DNA of 64,000 nt from Fervidobacterium pennivorans DSM 9078 (lineage in GTDB: Bacteria > Thermotogota > Thermotogae > Thermotogales > Fervidobacteriaceae), in contig NC_017095.1 in the NCBI RefSeq assembly GCF_000235405.2, forward strand, positions 1,637,501 through 1,701,500. The letters are read 5' to 3'. Positions 18,220-26,411 of this stretch are shown here, one piece after another. Below the pieces are notes generated by a model. It saw nothing but the letters and a program-made list of their open reading frames with translations. It ran no database searches and was not told the origin of the DNA. A program made the position numbers and the translations under genes. Numbering within the stretch: the stretch's first letter is position 1; the number at the start of each line of letters is the position of its first letter.

Positions 18220-19205
18220 ACAAACCGACCTCCTTTTGTAGAGTTGAGGAACTTTTTAGTTCCTCTAACGACTAAATGCGTGCTGATAACTTCGGATTCC
18301 ACCTGCTCACCTAAAACTAATTGATGAACTTTGTGCGCAACTTTTTCCCCTACCAAATGAATATTCTGGTCGATGGTTGTTATATTAGCGATTTCGGAAA
18401 GTAAAATGTTGTCAAATCCTATTAAAGGAATGTCGATGTTTTTTTGTTCGCAAACCCTTAAAGCAGCGTATGCCATAACATCGGAAGTGCAAAAAATTCC
18501 ATCAATTTCATTTAAGTACTTCTCAACAATGTTTTGTACATTCTTCTCATCATAATTTGCGAAGGCTTTATATACCTTTCCACCAAAACCACTCAATCCA
18601 TCAACGAACCCTCTAAAACGTTCTTTTTCAAATGGTAACGAAGCATCGCCACCTATGAAAAGAACATTCGTGCACCCAATTTCTTTCAAATGCTCACCCG
18701 CTTGACGCCCTCCTGTATAGTTATCTGTATCGACATAAATAAAGTTATTTTTGTTGTTTCGCCCAACACAGACGAAAGGAACGCCCAACTCGTTGAGTAA
18801 CTCAACTCTTATATCATCATCTTTTATGTCCATAAGTATATATCCGTCAACGAGCTTTGATGAGACCAAGGTTTTATAGTAACTTTTAATGTCACCTTTG
18901 GTAAACACATCAATAATAAGCTTAAGCCCTTTTGATGAGAAATATCTCACCGCACCTCGCAAGAACTTGGAAACATATGAATCTTCAAAAACGCGTTCAA
19001 CACCACTCATCACAGTGAGAGAATAAACACCTGTCCTTTTGGTTCTTAGTGATTTTGCTATAGCATGTGGCATGTATCCGTATTTTTTAGCTATTTCCAG
19101 AATCCTCTCCCTAGTTTCTGGCTTTACCTTTTCTGGTTCGTTGAATACTCTCGATACAGTTGCAACTGAGACACCACACAAATTGGCAATTTCTTTCACG
19201 GTCAT
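18216..19205 (-). CDS. LacI family transcriptional repressor of the disaccharide operon
   Basis: 329 residues. Residues 2-22 form the LacI-type helix-turn-helix (TVKEIANLCGVSVATVSRVF), followed by the hinge (YMPHAIAKSLRTKRT) and a periplasmic-binding-protein-like effector domain (DGYILMDIKDD, GCTNVLFIGGDASLPF, GFDNILLSEI). AAGGTGAG lies upstream of the ATG. It is first in the operon it most probably controls, and a double 12-bp palindromic operator lies 40 bp upstream, so it should also repress itself. Inducer is presumably the transported sugar. Confidence 0.93.
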   Translation of the reverse strand: MTVKEIANLCGVSVATVSRVFNEPEKVKPETRERILEIAKKYGYMPHAIAKSLRTKRTGVYSLTVMSGVERVFEDSYVSKFLRGAVRYFSSKGLKLIIDVFTKGDIKSYYKTLVSSKLVDGYILMDIKDDDIRVELLNELGVPFVCVGRNNKNNFIYVDTDNYTGGRQAGEHLKEIGCTNVLFIGGDASLPFEKERFRGFVDGLSGFGGKVYKAFANYDEKNVQNIVEKYLNEIDGIFCTSDVMAYAALRVCEQKNIDIPLIGFDNILLSEIANITTIDQNIHLVGEKVAHKVHQLVLGEQVESEVISTHLVVRGTKKFLNSTKGGRFV

Positions 19206-19240
19206 TCTCTCACCTTCTTAGAGAGTTTCACAATAGTTTT

Positions 19241-19273
19241 TAATGTAATCGATTACAGTAATCGATTACATTA
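19241..19273. promoter_or_regulatory. Double LacI-type operator of the disaccharide operon
   Basis: Two identical 12-bp palindromes GTAATCGATTAC (19245-19256 and 19258-19269) separated by a single A. The whole 33-bp segment is itself a palindrome of two 16-bp arms around that A. Each box has the central CG and dyad symmetry typical of LacI-family operators. It lies 36 bp upstream of the repressor start. I saw no other copy in this window. Confidence 0.85.
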
Positions 19274-19531
19274 GGAATGTATCATTTTTTATCTTTAAAA
19301 TAAAACTCGAAAATGTCTCAGAAAAACCAAGAGTCTTTTGCCTTTGAAAAATTTCTTGCTTTTCCTTTTATTATTTAATTTTTTTACCCTCTTTCATAGC
19401 ATTCTGTTAGACAAGTAACAAGCTTCTTCCTTGCTTCACCCAATTAACGATGTATGGTATAATTTTAATGATGGAGTTTTATTATCCTCCTAATTCTTGT
19501 TTTTTATCAATTGACAAACGAGGTGATTTTT
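19274..19531. other. Intergenic region between the divergent repressor and acetyltransferase genes
   Basis: AT-rich, no supported gene. It should contain the minus-strand promoter of the disaccharide operon, but no convincing hexamer pair is visible there. For the plus strand an extended -10 element TGGTATAAT lies at 19455-19463, about 70 bp before the acetyltransferase start. Confidence 0.5.
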
Positions 19532-20131
19532 TTGGAAATCATAAGGAAGGCAGAAATTTCCGATGCAGATGTTGTTGCGAGTTTAATTCTTGAAACCGGA
19601 CGTTCGTTTCTGCCGTTGCTTTTTGGCCCTTATGTGAAATTGATACTTGGTAGATTGGTCAAAACTCCCGGAACAGTCTTTTCTTTCGACAGTGCCTATG
19701 TTCTTGAAATCGACGAAGGAAAGGTTGTGGGAATAATCGTCATGTTCGATGGAAAAACTATCAGAAAGCGTGCTTTGAAGACCGCATTTGCTCTTTTTCA
19801 ACTGATGGGTTTTGAGTTTTTTAAAAGACTTCCTTTATTCCGACTTGTCTGGCAACGAAATAAAATTCGAAACAATGAATTTTATGTTTCGCATGTTGCT
19901 GTTGATAAGAATTACCGAGGTATGGGATACGGACGAAAGCTGATGCTCTTCGCTGAAGAGGTGGCTAAGCAGAGAAACTTCAAAAAAATATGTTTAGATG
20001 TTGAGAATACAAATATACAAGCTGTTGAATTATACAAAAGGCTCGGGTACGTAGGAACCAGAGTAAACAGAATCAACATCAAGAACGTGCGTTTCGTGTT
20101 CATCAGAATGGAAAAGGTATTGGCAAGTTAA
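19532..20131 (+). CDS. GNAT family N-acetyltransferase
   Basis: About 199 residues. The acetyl-CoA site is recognisable as VSHVAVDKNYRGMGYGRKLMLFAEEVA (R/Q-x-x-G-x-G/A form: RGMGYG), followed by KICLDVENTNIQAVELYKRLGYV, the usual GNAT end. Substrate unknown; the pattern resembles RimI-like or small-molecule acetyltransferases. The start is taken as TTG at 19532, with GAGGTG 6 bp upstream; the frame continues to 19511 without better support. It is followed 41 bp later by yqeH on the same strand. Confidence 0.85.
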   Translation: MEIIRKAEISDADVVASLILETGRSFLPLLFGPYVKLILGRLVKTPGTVFSFDSAYVLEIDEGKVVGIIVMFDGKTIRKRALKTAFALFQLMGFEFFKRLPLFRLVWQRNKIRNNEFYVSHVAVDKNYRGMGYGRKLMLFAEEVAKQRNFKKICLDVENTNIQAVELYKRLGYVGTRVNRINIKNVRFVFIRMEKVLAS

Positions 20132-20172
20132 GTCATTATCTAGTTGAAGTTGAAATTGAGGCGGTGAAATGA

Positions 20173-21285
20173 ATGTTAAAGTGTCCAGGCTGTGGTGCAG
20201 AAATTCAATTTGACCATCCCGGCAAACCAGGATTTATACCCTATGAAGTTTACACCAAACGACTAGAGGAAGGAAAAGAAATCGTTTGTCAACGATGCTT
20301 TAAGCTCAAGCATTACGGTATGCTTGTAAGTGAAGCCGACGAAGATGAAATAATGGAGTTTATAATGAAAGCTATTAAGAAATTTAAGCATATTGTCTAT
20401 ATCTTTGATGTGTTCGATTTCGAGGGTACGTATAGACCTGAGATTGTGGAGTTGTTGTCCGGTGCTAATGTGTTGTACGTTGCAAATAAGTTTGATACTT
20501 TACCAAAAACAGTTAGCGGGAGTCAATTAAAAGAATGGTTGAAACATCGAATACCTGCAAAGAGCTCAGAGATTTTTATCACAAGCACGAAAAATGGTTT
20601 CGGAATTAGCAAGCTGAAGAAAGAATTGGAAAATCTGAAAGGTAGCGCTTTGGTTCTGGGAGTTACAAACGTTGGTAAATCGTCTTTGCTTAAGGCTATC
20701 ACAAACTCAAGTGCGACAATCTCACCTTACCCAGGAACAACCATAGGATTGATAGAACACAGATTAGGTAGTCTTAAGTTATTCGATTCACCTGGCATCG
20801 TCGTCAACGATAGAATGATAGACCTCTTCGACCCGGAATGTCAATCGAAAATATTGGCAAAGGGTGAGGTTACAAGGAAGACGTTTAAACCCTTTCCAGA
20901 AGAAACTATATTCGTTGGAGGATTGTGCCAAATAAAAGCTAAAATGAAAGATTCTAATTTAAGACCGATATTCCAAATTTTTGCACCAGAGAATGTTACG
21001 TTTCACAAGACGAAAAATCAGAACTTCTTGCAAAATTATCCTAAGCATTTCGGAAAGCTATTATTCCCACCTTGTGGTAAAATGGATGTTGAAAAGATAT
21101 CATTTAAAGAAGAGAAGGTTGTTGTGGATATAGACCAGGAATTGTCTATTTCTGGTCTTTGTTGGATAAATGTGAAAAGAGGTCCTGTAGAGTTTACAAT
21201 AACCGTTCCTGAAAATGTGAGAATTTATGTAAGAGAAGCTTTAATGAAGCCGAAAAGAAAAATTAACCAAAATTCCGAGAATTAA
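20173..21285 (+). CDS. yqeH: YqeH-type circularly permuted GTPase for 30S assembly
   Basis: 370 residues. A zinc finger with C4, C7, C39 and C42 (CPGC...CQRC) is followed by G motifs in permuted order: NKFD (G4, 105-108), then GVTNVGKSS (G1, 163-171), then DSPG (G3, 205-208). This order and the finger identify YqeH, a GTPase needed for small-subunit ribosome biogenesis. The C-terminal region is long and includes VTFHKTKNQ. The ATG has GAGGCGGTG upstream. It heads a plus-strand run that continues with pduL. Confidence 0.92.
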   Translation: MLKCPGCGAEIQFDHPGKPGFIPYEVYTKRLEEGKEIVCQRCFKLKHYGMLVSEADEDEIMEFIMKAIKKFKHIVYIFDVFDFEGTYRPEIVELLSGANVLYVANKFDTLPKTVSGSQLKEWLKHRIPAKSSEIFITSTKNGFGISKLKKELENLKGSALVLGVTNVGKSSLLKAITNSSATISPYPGTTIGLIEHRLGSLKLFDSPGIVVNDRMIDLFDPECQSKILAKGEVTRKTFKPFPEETIFVGGLCQIKAKMKDSNLRPIFQIFAPENVTFHKTKNQNFLQNYPKHFGKLLFPPCGKMDVEKISFKEEKVVVDIDQELSISGLCWINVKRGPVEFTITVPENVRIYVREALMKPKRKINQNSEN

Positions 21286-21316
21286 ACTATGAGATTTCAG
21301 AGAGGAGGAGTATTAT

Positions 21317-21907
21317 ATGAAAAAGAAGGAGATACCTATCGTTGTTGGTGTTAGCAACAGACATGTTCATCTTTCAAGGGAAGATGTTGAGATACTTTTT
21401 GGAAAAGATTATCAACTTACCCCGATAAAAGACCTTGGGCAACCTGGTCAGTTTGCATGTAAGGAAACGGTTATCATTGTTGGTCCAAAGGGCGCTATTG
21501 AGAATGTCAGAGTGCTTGGACCTGAGAGAAAAGAAACTCAAGTTGAAATTTCTCTTACGGATGCCTTTAAACTAGGTATTATGCCTCCAGTTAGGGACAG
21601 TGGTGACCTTGAAGGAACACCTGGTATAGTCATCGTTGGTCCAAAAGGTTCTGTAATTAAGGAGAAAGGTGTAATAGTTGCAAAAAGACATATCCATATG
21701 CATACAACAGACGCTGAAAAGTTTGGAGTAAAAGACAAGGATATAGTCAAGGTTATTGTTGAAAAAGGTGACAGAAGGTTAATTTTTGATGATGTGCTTA
21801 TCCGAGTTAGTGAAAAATTCGCACTTGAGTTCCATGTCGATACAGATGAAGCAAATGCAGCTATGCTAAAGACGGGCGACGTAGTGTATATTGTAGAAGA
21901 GATTTAA
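21317..21907 (+). CDS. pduL: PduL-type phosphate acyltransferase
   Basis: 196 residues. PduL interconverts acyl-CoA and acyl-phosphate. Zinc-binding motifs SNRHVHLS near the N-terminus and AKRHIHMH in the second half supply the His ligands, and the two beta-barrel halves with LGPERKETQVEISLTDAF are typical. No shell or other microcompartment genes are nearby, so here it probably acts as a free phosphotransacetylase feeding acetate kinase for ATP, as in organisms lacking Pta. AGAGGAGG precedes the ATG. No N-terminal encapsulation extension is present. Confidence 0.93.
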   Translation: MKKKEIPIVVGVSNRHVHLSREDVEILFGKDYQLTPIKDLGQPGQFACKETVIIVGPKGAIENVRVLGPERKETQVEISLTDAFKLGIMPPVRDSGDLEGTPGIVIVGPKGSVIKEKGVIVAKRHIHMHTTDAEKFGVKDKDIVKVIVEKGDRRLIFDDVLIRVSEKFALEFHVDTDEANAAMLKTGDVVYIVEEI

Positions 21908-21939
21908 CTTCGTTCAAGAAAAAGGAGCGAGGGAAAACT

Positions 21940-22128
21940 GTGAAGGTCTTTTACGAGTTCAAGACTTACGAATTCGATGAATCAATGCGAGGTTATGATT
22001 TATTGAAGAAATTAGGACTGAATCCTGAAGAGCATTTGATAATAGTGGATGGAGAACTTTACACCGAGGATAGGGTCATTAAAAAGGACAAAGAGGTAAA
22101 GATAGTTAAGGTTACAAGTAGTGGTTAG
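21940..22128 (+). CDS. ThiS/MoaD-like beta-grasp protein
   Basis: 62 residues. The pattern MKVFYEFKTYEFDESMRGYDLLKKLGL...HLIIVDGELYTEDRVIKKDKEVKIVKV matches the ubiquitin-like ThiS/MoaD fold, with the hydrophobic core and DGEL turn. It ends TSSG, with a single Gly instead of the Gly-Gly needed for adenylation and thiocarboxylate formation, so a sulfur-carrier role is uncertain. The start is GTG at 21940, after AAAGGAG. It lies between pduL and an HD-GYP gene, neither of which suggests a sulfur pathway. Confidence 0.75.
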   Translation: MKVFYEFKTYEFDESMRGYDLLKKLGLNPEEHLIIVDGELYTEDRVIKKDKEVKIVKVTSSG

Positions 22129-22197
22129 AAAAAAGAAATTTCTCGGTACTCTTTTGCCATTTTGACTCAGTAGAGTCTGCGGTTGGGAGGTCGCGGT

Positions 22198-23346
22198 GTG
22201 GAGATTCCAAATATTTTAACCTTAGCTTTGGGATTATCGGTAACAGCAAATGTTTTTCTCATATCGAAGTTGAAAAAAAGATCCAATCTGAACAAGTATC
22301 TTTCAACTCAGCTACAAAAATTTAAGGACCTTTCATCAAAACTCAGAGATATTGTTGTTCAAAGGGAAGAGACCTTCTATAAAAATTTGCATGATATCGC
22401 GATTGGTTTTCTGGACGAAGTTGAAAAAAGTTATTTCATAGTTTTTGATGGCGAATATGGAAATGTGGTATCTGTCTTTGGCGATGTCCCAAACAATATA
22501 TCAAAACGAGTAAAAAAGACAGAACTTCCATTCGCAACTCAACGTGTTTACACTGTCGATAAAGAAAAATTAATAGGACTTTTTCCGAACTTAACGAAAG
22601 ATGGTTCTGAGAAAACACAAGTTTTAGTCTCGGATATTTTTATTGGAGGGGAACTTAGAGCCAAAATTATCTTCGAACGAAAACGTAGTTTTTTGGATGA
22701 AGAAATGGATACCATTAAAAGTTTAGGTTCTTTCTTCACGTCTTTTATAGCAACTCACAGCTATGTGACAAACCAAGGAAAGTTTCAAAAAGACATGATT
22801 CTCACAATTATACGTATCCTGGAATACCATGACCCTTACACAAAAGGACACTCAAAAAATGTTGCAACGTTAGCTTCTCTTGTTGCTGAAAAAATGGGAC
22901 TTCCTGATGAAATGATTAGAAAAACGTACTGGGCTGCTTTGGTGCACGATATTGGAAAGATAGTTATACCTTCAACGATACTAAACAAGGAAGGAAAACT
23001 GACACTTGAGGAATTTGAAATTATAAAGAAGCATCCTGTCTACGGTCATGATTTCCTTTCAACATCTTCCGAATTGAGAGAACTTGCCAAGTATGTTTAT
23101 CATCATCATGAACGGTGGGATGGGAAGGGCTATCCTTCTGGACTTTCCGGAGAGGATATTCCTTTGATATCAAGGATTATAACAGTAGTAGATGCTTGGG
23201 ACGCAATGAGAAGTGACAGACCCTACAGGAAAGGATTACCAAAAGAAGTTGCCCTAAAGGAATTGACAGAACATGCAGGTATGCAGTTCGATCCAAGTAT
23301 TGTAAAAATCTTCGTAAGTTTAATCGAAGAACAAGGAATTGGATAG
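22198..23346 (+). CDS. Membrane-anchored HD-GYP domain phosphohydrolase
   Basis: About 382 residues from the GTG at 22198, which has GGGAGGT upstream. One membrane helix (residues 3-21) is followed by a coiled segment, a GAF-like middle domain (residues 60-190) and a C-terminal HD-GYP domain: HDPYTKGHSKNVA, LVHDIGKIVIP, KKHPVYGHDFL, HHHERWDGKGYP and VVDAWDAMRSDRPYR. The HD and GYP residues are intact, so hydrolysis of cyclic di-GMP or a related cyclic dinucleotide is plausible. The enzyme would sit at the cytoplasmic face. It lies 36 bp upstream of dnaN. Confidence 0.9.
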   Translation: MEIPNILTLALGLSVTANVFLISKLKKRSNLNKYLSTQLQKFKDLSSKLRDIVVQREETFYKNLHDIAIGFLDEVEKSYFIVFDGEYGNVVSVFGDVPNNISKRVKKTELPFATQRVYTVDKEKLIGLFPNLTKDGSEKTQVLVSDIFIGGELRAKIIFERKRSFLDEEMDTIKSLGSFFTSFIATHSYVTNQGKFQKDMILTIIRILEYHDPYTKGHSKNVATLASLVAEKMGLPDEMIRKTYWAALVHDIGKIVIPSTILNKEGKLTLEEFEIIKKHPVYGHDFLSTSSELRELAKYVYHHHERWDGKGYPSGLSGEDIPLISRIITVVDAWDAMRSDRPYRKGLPKEVALKELTEHAGMQFDPSIVKIFVSLIEEQGIG

Positions 23347-23382
23347 TGAATCTTTGAGAAAATAAACAAAAGGGGGAATTAG

Positions 23383-24486
23383 ATGCTGAAGTTTGTCGTG
23401 AGTAAAGCGGAAATTCAAGAAAAGATTTCTATTGCGTCTTCCTCAATAGGTTCAAGAACAGTTGACCCTATCTTGCAGTGTTTACTCTTTAAACCCGTAA
23501 ACGGCCATATCAATATTCATGCGACAGATTTACAGACATCTGTTATATCAACAGTAAAAGTTGGAGAATACGAAGGCAATGAAGCATTTGCAGTTGATGC
23601 TGATTTGATCGACGATATCGTAAAGAACTTGCCAGAAGACGAGGTCATATTCGAATACGCCAATGGCAAGCTTTTAGTAAAAAGCGGAAAGGCAAGATAC
23701 AACCTTACAACGGTTTTAGATGTCGAAAGATTTCCGATAATAGAAACAGATGAAAGTGGTATAAAATTTAGCATAGATACCTCCATACTAGAGGAAATGC
23801 TCGACAGGGTTAGTTTCTGTGCTTCCAGCGAAAGCGCAATGAGGGCACTGAACGGCGTATATTGGGAAGTTCACGGCGGTTTCTTAAGACTTGTTGCAAG
23901 CGATGGTTACAGACTTGCATTGGCTGAGCAAAAGCTTGATATAGAAAATGAATTCGACTTCATCATAGCACTTAAAAGCGTAAAAGAACTGGGAAAGTTG
24001 CTTTCGAGCACTACTGAACCAACTATAAACATCACATATGACCATTCAATCGTTTCGTTCAATGCAGGAGATGTTACGATGATAGTCAGAACTGTTGAGG
24101 AGACATTCCCTGATTACAAACGAGTTCTTCCAAAAGCGTTTAAAACACGGGTTGTACTTAACGTTGATGACTTTGCAGAAGCACTAAAACGCGTTATGGT
24201 TATCGCAAAAAGAGGGACAGAAAAAGTGCAATTAAAAATTTCTGATGATGTCATGGAACTATCAAGCCAGAGTCCTGATTACGGTGAAGCAGTTGAAAAT
24301 ATTCCTGTGACAAAAGATGGAGAAGACTTGATTGTAAACTTCAATCCGAAATTCTTAAATGAAGCTATAAAACATATCGATGAAAAAGAAATGGAATTCA
24401 ATTTTGTAGATAATCTGAGCCCACTTCAAATCAACCCAAGGAACGTAGAAGGATATATGTACATTGTCCTTCCAGTGAGGGCATAA
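23383..24486 (+). CDS. dnaN: DNA polymerase III beta sliding clamp
   Basis: 367 residues, the usual length of three head-to-tail clamp domains. Typical segments include HATDLQTSVISTV, RALNGVYWEVHGGFLRLVASDGYRLA and the C-terminal YMYIVLPVRA, where the conserved P-V/M-R end is seen. It tethers polymerase to DNA as a ring dimer. AAAAGGGGG precedes the ATG. Unlike in many bacteria it is not next to dnaA or recF; it lies between an HD-GYP gene and a prepilin gene. Confidence 0.95.
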   Translation: MLKFVVSKAEIQEKISIASSSIGSRTVDPILQCLLFKPVNGHINIHATDLQTSVISTVKVGEYEGNEAFAVDADLIDDIVKNLPEDEVIFEYANGKLLVKSGKARYNLTTVLDVERFPIIETDESGIKFSIDTSILEEMLDRVSFCASSESAMRALNGVYWEVHGGFLRLVASDGYRLALAEQKLDIENEFDFIIALKSVKELGKLLSSTTEPTINITYDHSIVSFNAGDVTMIVRTVEETFPDYKRVLPKAFKTRVVLNVDDFAEALKRVMVIAKRGTEKVQLKISDDVMELSSQSPDYGEAVENIPVTKDGEDLIVNFNPKFLNEAIKHIDEKEMEFNFVDNLSPLQINPRNVEGYMYIVLPVRA

Positions 24487-24512
24487 GTTTTTAAAGAAAG
24501 AAGGAGGTAACT

Positions 24513-24917
24513 TTGAGGCGAGGTTTTACTCTCATTGAGTTACTCATAGTTATGTCGATTATCGCTGCGTTGATGTCAGTTGCAACACCTTTAGGTTTGA
24601 ATGCTCTAGCACAAGCGAAGGCAACAAATGTTGCCGCGAATTTTCGCACACTCCAACAAGCATTAGTACAAATGATAGTGTTAGAACCAAATCCTCCAAA
24701 AAATCCAGATGCAGACATTCTGCAGTACCTTTACGAGCAAAAATATATATCAACAAAGCCTTTAGGATTCGAAGTTCGGTACAACGAAGAGAGAAAAGCT
24801 TACATAATAAAGTACACTCAGAGCGACATTGATCCACTCAAAGTTAAGAACGTATACAGCTCTATAGAAATCGATGACGCTACAGGACAGCTTGTTCTCT
24901 ACGTGCCGCTACCATAA
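24513..24917 (+). CDS. Type IV pilin-like prepilin
   Basis: 134 residues. The N-terminus MRRG|FTLIELLIVM is a class III prepilin signal: cleavage after Gly4, methylated Phe at +1 and Glu at +5, then a hydrophobic helix to about residue 28. The C-terminal part (residues 40-134) is a small globular domain of pseudopilin size. The start is TTG at 24513 with AAGGAGG upstream. No assembly ATPase, platform protein or peptidase lies nearby, so it must use machinery encoded elsewhere. Confidence 0.88.
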   Translation: MRRGFTLIELLIVMSIIAALMSVATPLGLNALAQAKATNVAANFRTLQQALVQMIVLEPNPPKNPDADILQYLYEQKYISTKPLGFEVRYNEERKAYIIKYTQSDIDPLKVKNVYSSIEIDDATGQLVLYVPLP

Positions 24918-24935
24918 GCATTTGAAGGTGAATAT

Positions 24936-25793
24936 ATGATTAAATTTGAAAATATATCGCACCAGTTTAAAGATAAAAAGGCTCTTGAGAACATAAATGG
25001 AATCATAGACGACGGAGAGGTAGTTGCAATCATCGGTGAAAACGGCAGTGGAAAAAGTACACTGCTTAATGTTGTTGCTACGTTTATAAAACCTTCGAGT
25101 GGTAAGTTAATCTACAACGATATGAATGTGTTTGAAAGAAAAGAAAATATTGAAAAATTTAGAGAACTCATCTCTTACGTATCTGAAAAAAGCACTTTTA
25201 TACCAGAGCTCACTCTCAGGGACAATCTATTATATTTCAAGTCTGTTTTTAGTTCGCAAAGATGCATACACGATATAGCCATGCACGTGAAGATAGATAA
25301 TCTATTAGACGAAAATCCGAACAAACTTTCAAAAGGCCAAAAACAGAGGTTCGCATTGGCGATCAGTTTGCTTAAAGATGCCAAAATCATACTTTTGGAT
25401 GAACCGGCGGAAGGACTCGATATCGAAACCAAACAGATTGTGAAAGATTTGGTCAAAGAATTCAAAGAAAAAAGTTGCACAGTCTTTTATGTTACACACG
25501 ATGAAGATGAAGTGGAAGAAGTGTGCGATAAAATCATCGCTTTGAAAGATGGAAAGGTCAAGTTTTTCGGAACTGTTGACGAGTTTTGGAAAACCTATGA
25601 AAAGTTTTATTCGGTAACCTTCGAACCACTTGAGAATCCCGGTAAGAAATTGACTCGTATCATGAACATAGATGAGCTGAAAATAGCACAGGAAAAGATT
25701 CGGGTATTGCACATAAGGAATTTGGGATTGAGAGAGATTATCAACATAACTGAAAATGTGTATGTGGAACATAAAGCTACTCAACAGAGGTGA
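24936..25793 (+). CDS. ABC transporter ATP-binding protein (orphan)
   Basis: 285 residues. Walker A GENGSGKST (34-42), a Q-loop region, signature LSKGQKQR (a variant of LSGGQ) and Walker B IILLDEPAEG, then the H-loop THDEDEVEE. The C-terminal 70 residues are an extension of unknown role (FEPLENPGKKLTRIMNIDEL), as in some CcmA/NatA-like exporter ATPases. No permease gene is adjacent, so its partner is unknown. It overlaps the next acetyltransferase region by a few bases, suggesting one transcript. Confidence 0.88.
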   Translation: MIKFENISHQFKDKKALENINGIIDDGEVVAIIGENGSGKSTLLNVVATFIKPSSGKLIYNDMNVFERKENIEKFRELISYVSEKSTFIPELTLRDNLLYFKSVFSSQRCIHDIAMHVKIDNLLDENPNKLSKGQKQRFALAISLLKDAKIILLDEPAEGLDIETKQIVKDLVKEFKEKSCTVFYVTHDEDEVEEVCDKIIALKDGKVKFFGTVDEFWKTYEKFYSVTFEPLENPGKKLTRIMNIDELKIAQEKIRVLHIRNLGLREIINITENVYVEHKATQQR

Positions 25794-25798
25794 AAGAA

Positions 25799-26335
25799 AT
25801 GAGAATGGAAGGGAAACTGGCAACACTAAGACCTATCGAAGTAACTGATGCCAAGAAATTCGTAGAACTCATCAATGACGAAAGAACAAAAGATTATCTC
25901 AGTGGTGTTTTTCCAATAAACGAATTCATGGAGGAAGAATGGATAAAAAAGAATGCCATCACCCATAACGCTGTGAATTTCGCAATAGAAGTGGGAAACA
26001 ATCTTGTCGGCTCAACAGGTTTGATGGCAATTGATTGGGTTGCGCGAAGTGCAGAGTACGGCATAGCAATTTTCGACCCTGCTTATTGGGACAAAGGAAT
26101 CGGAACGGAAGTTACTCACATGATGCTAAAATATGCATTTGAGTACTTGAATTTAAACAGGGTTTGGCTCCGGGTTTTTGAAAATAACCAAAGAGCTATA
26201 AGGGTATATGAAAAGTGTGGATTTATTCAAGAAGGAAGGATGAGACAGGCCAGATATTTAAAGGGGCAATATATAGATGTAATAATCATGGGGATTCTTT
26301 CCGATGAGTACTGGAGAATGAAATCGGAATTTTGA
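25799..26335 (+). CDS. RimJ/RimL-type GNAT acetyltransferase
   Basis: About 178 residues. N-terminal GKLATLRPIEVTDAKKFVELINDE, then EYGIAIFDPAYWDKGIGTEVTHMML (acetyl-CoA loop, GKGIGTE variant) and NRVWLRVFENNQRAIRVYEKCGFIQEGRMR, the classic RimJ/SpeG-like ending. Likely acetylates a protein N-terminus, a polyamine or another small amine; the substrate is not readable. The start is set at ATG 25799 because GAGGTG lies 5 bp upstream and overlaps the preceding stop codon. Confidence 0.87.
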   Translation: MRMEGKLATLRPIEVTDAKKFVELINDERTKDYLSGVFPINEFMEEEWIKKNAITHNAVNFAIEVGNNLVGSTGLMAIDWVARSAEYGIAIFDPAYWDKGIGTEVTHMMLKYAFEYLNLNRVWLRVFENNQRAIRVYEKCGFIQEGRMRQARYLKGQYIDVIIMGILSDEYWRMKSEF

Positions 26336-26378
26336 AAGGCTCTTTAGTCTCTGCTTTGTGGAAAAAATTTAGGTTTTG

Positions 26379-26387
26379 TGATATAAT
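26379..26387 (+). promoter_or_regulatory. Extended -10 promoter of the metalloprotease gene
   Basis: TGATATAAT fits TG-n-TATAAT, 25 bp before the ATG at 26412. No clear -35 box at optimal spacing. Confidence 0.45.
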
Positions 26388-26411
26388 AATTTATAATTAG
26401 GAGGTGAAAAA

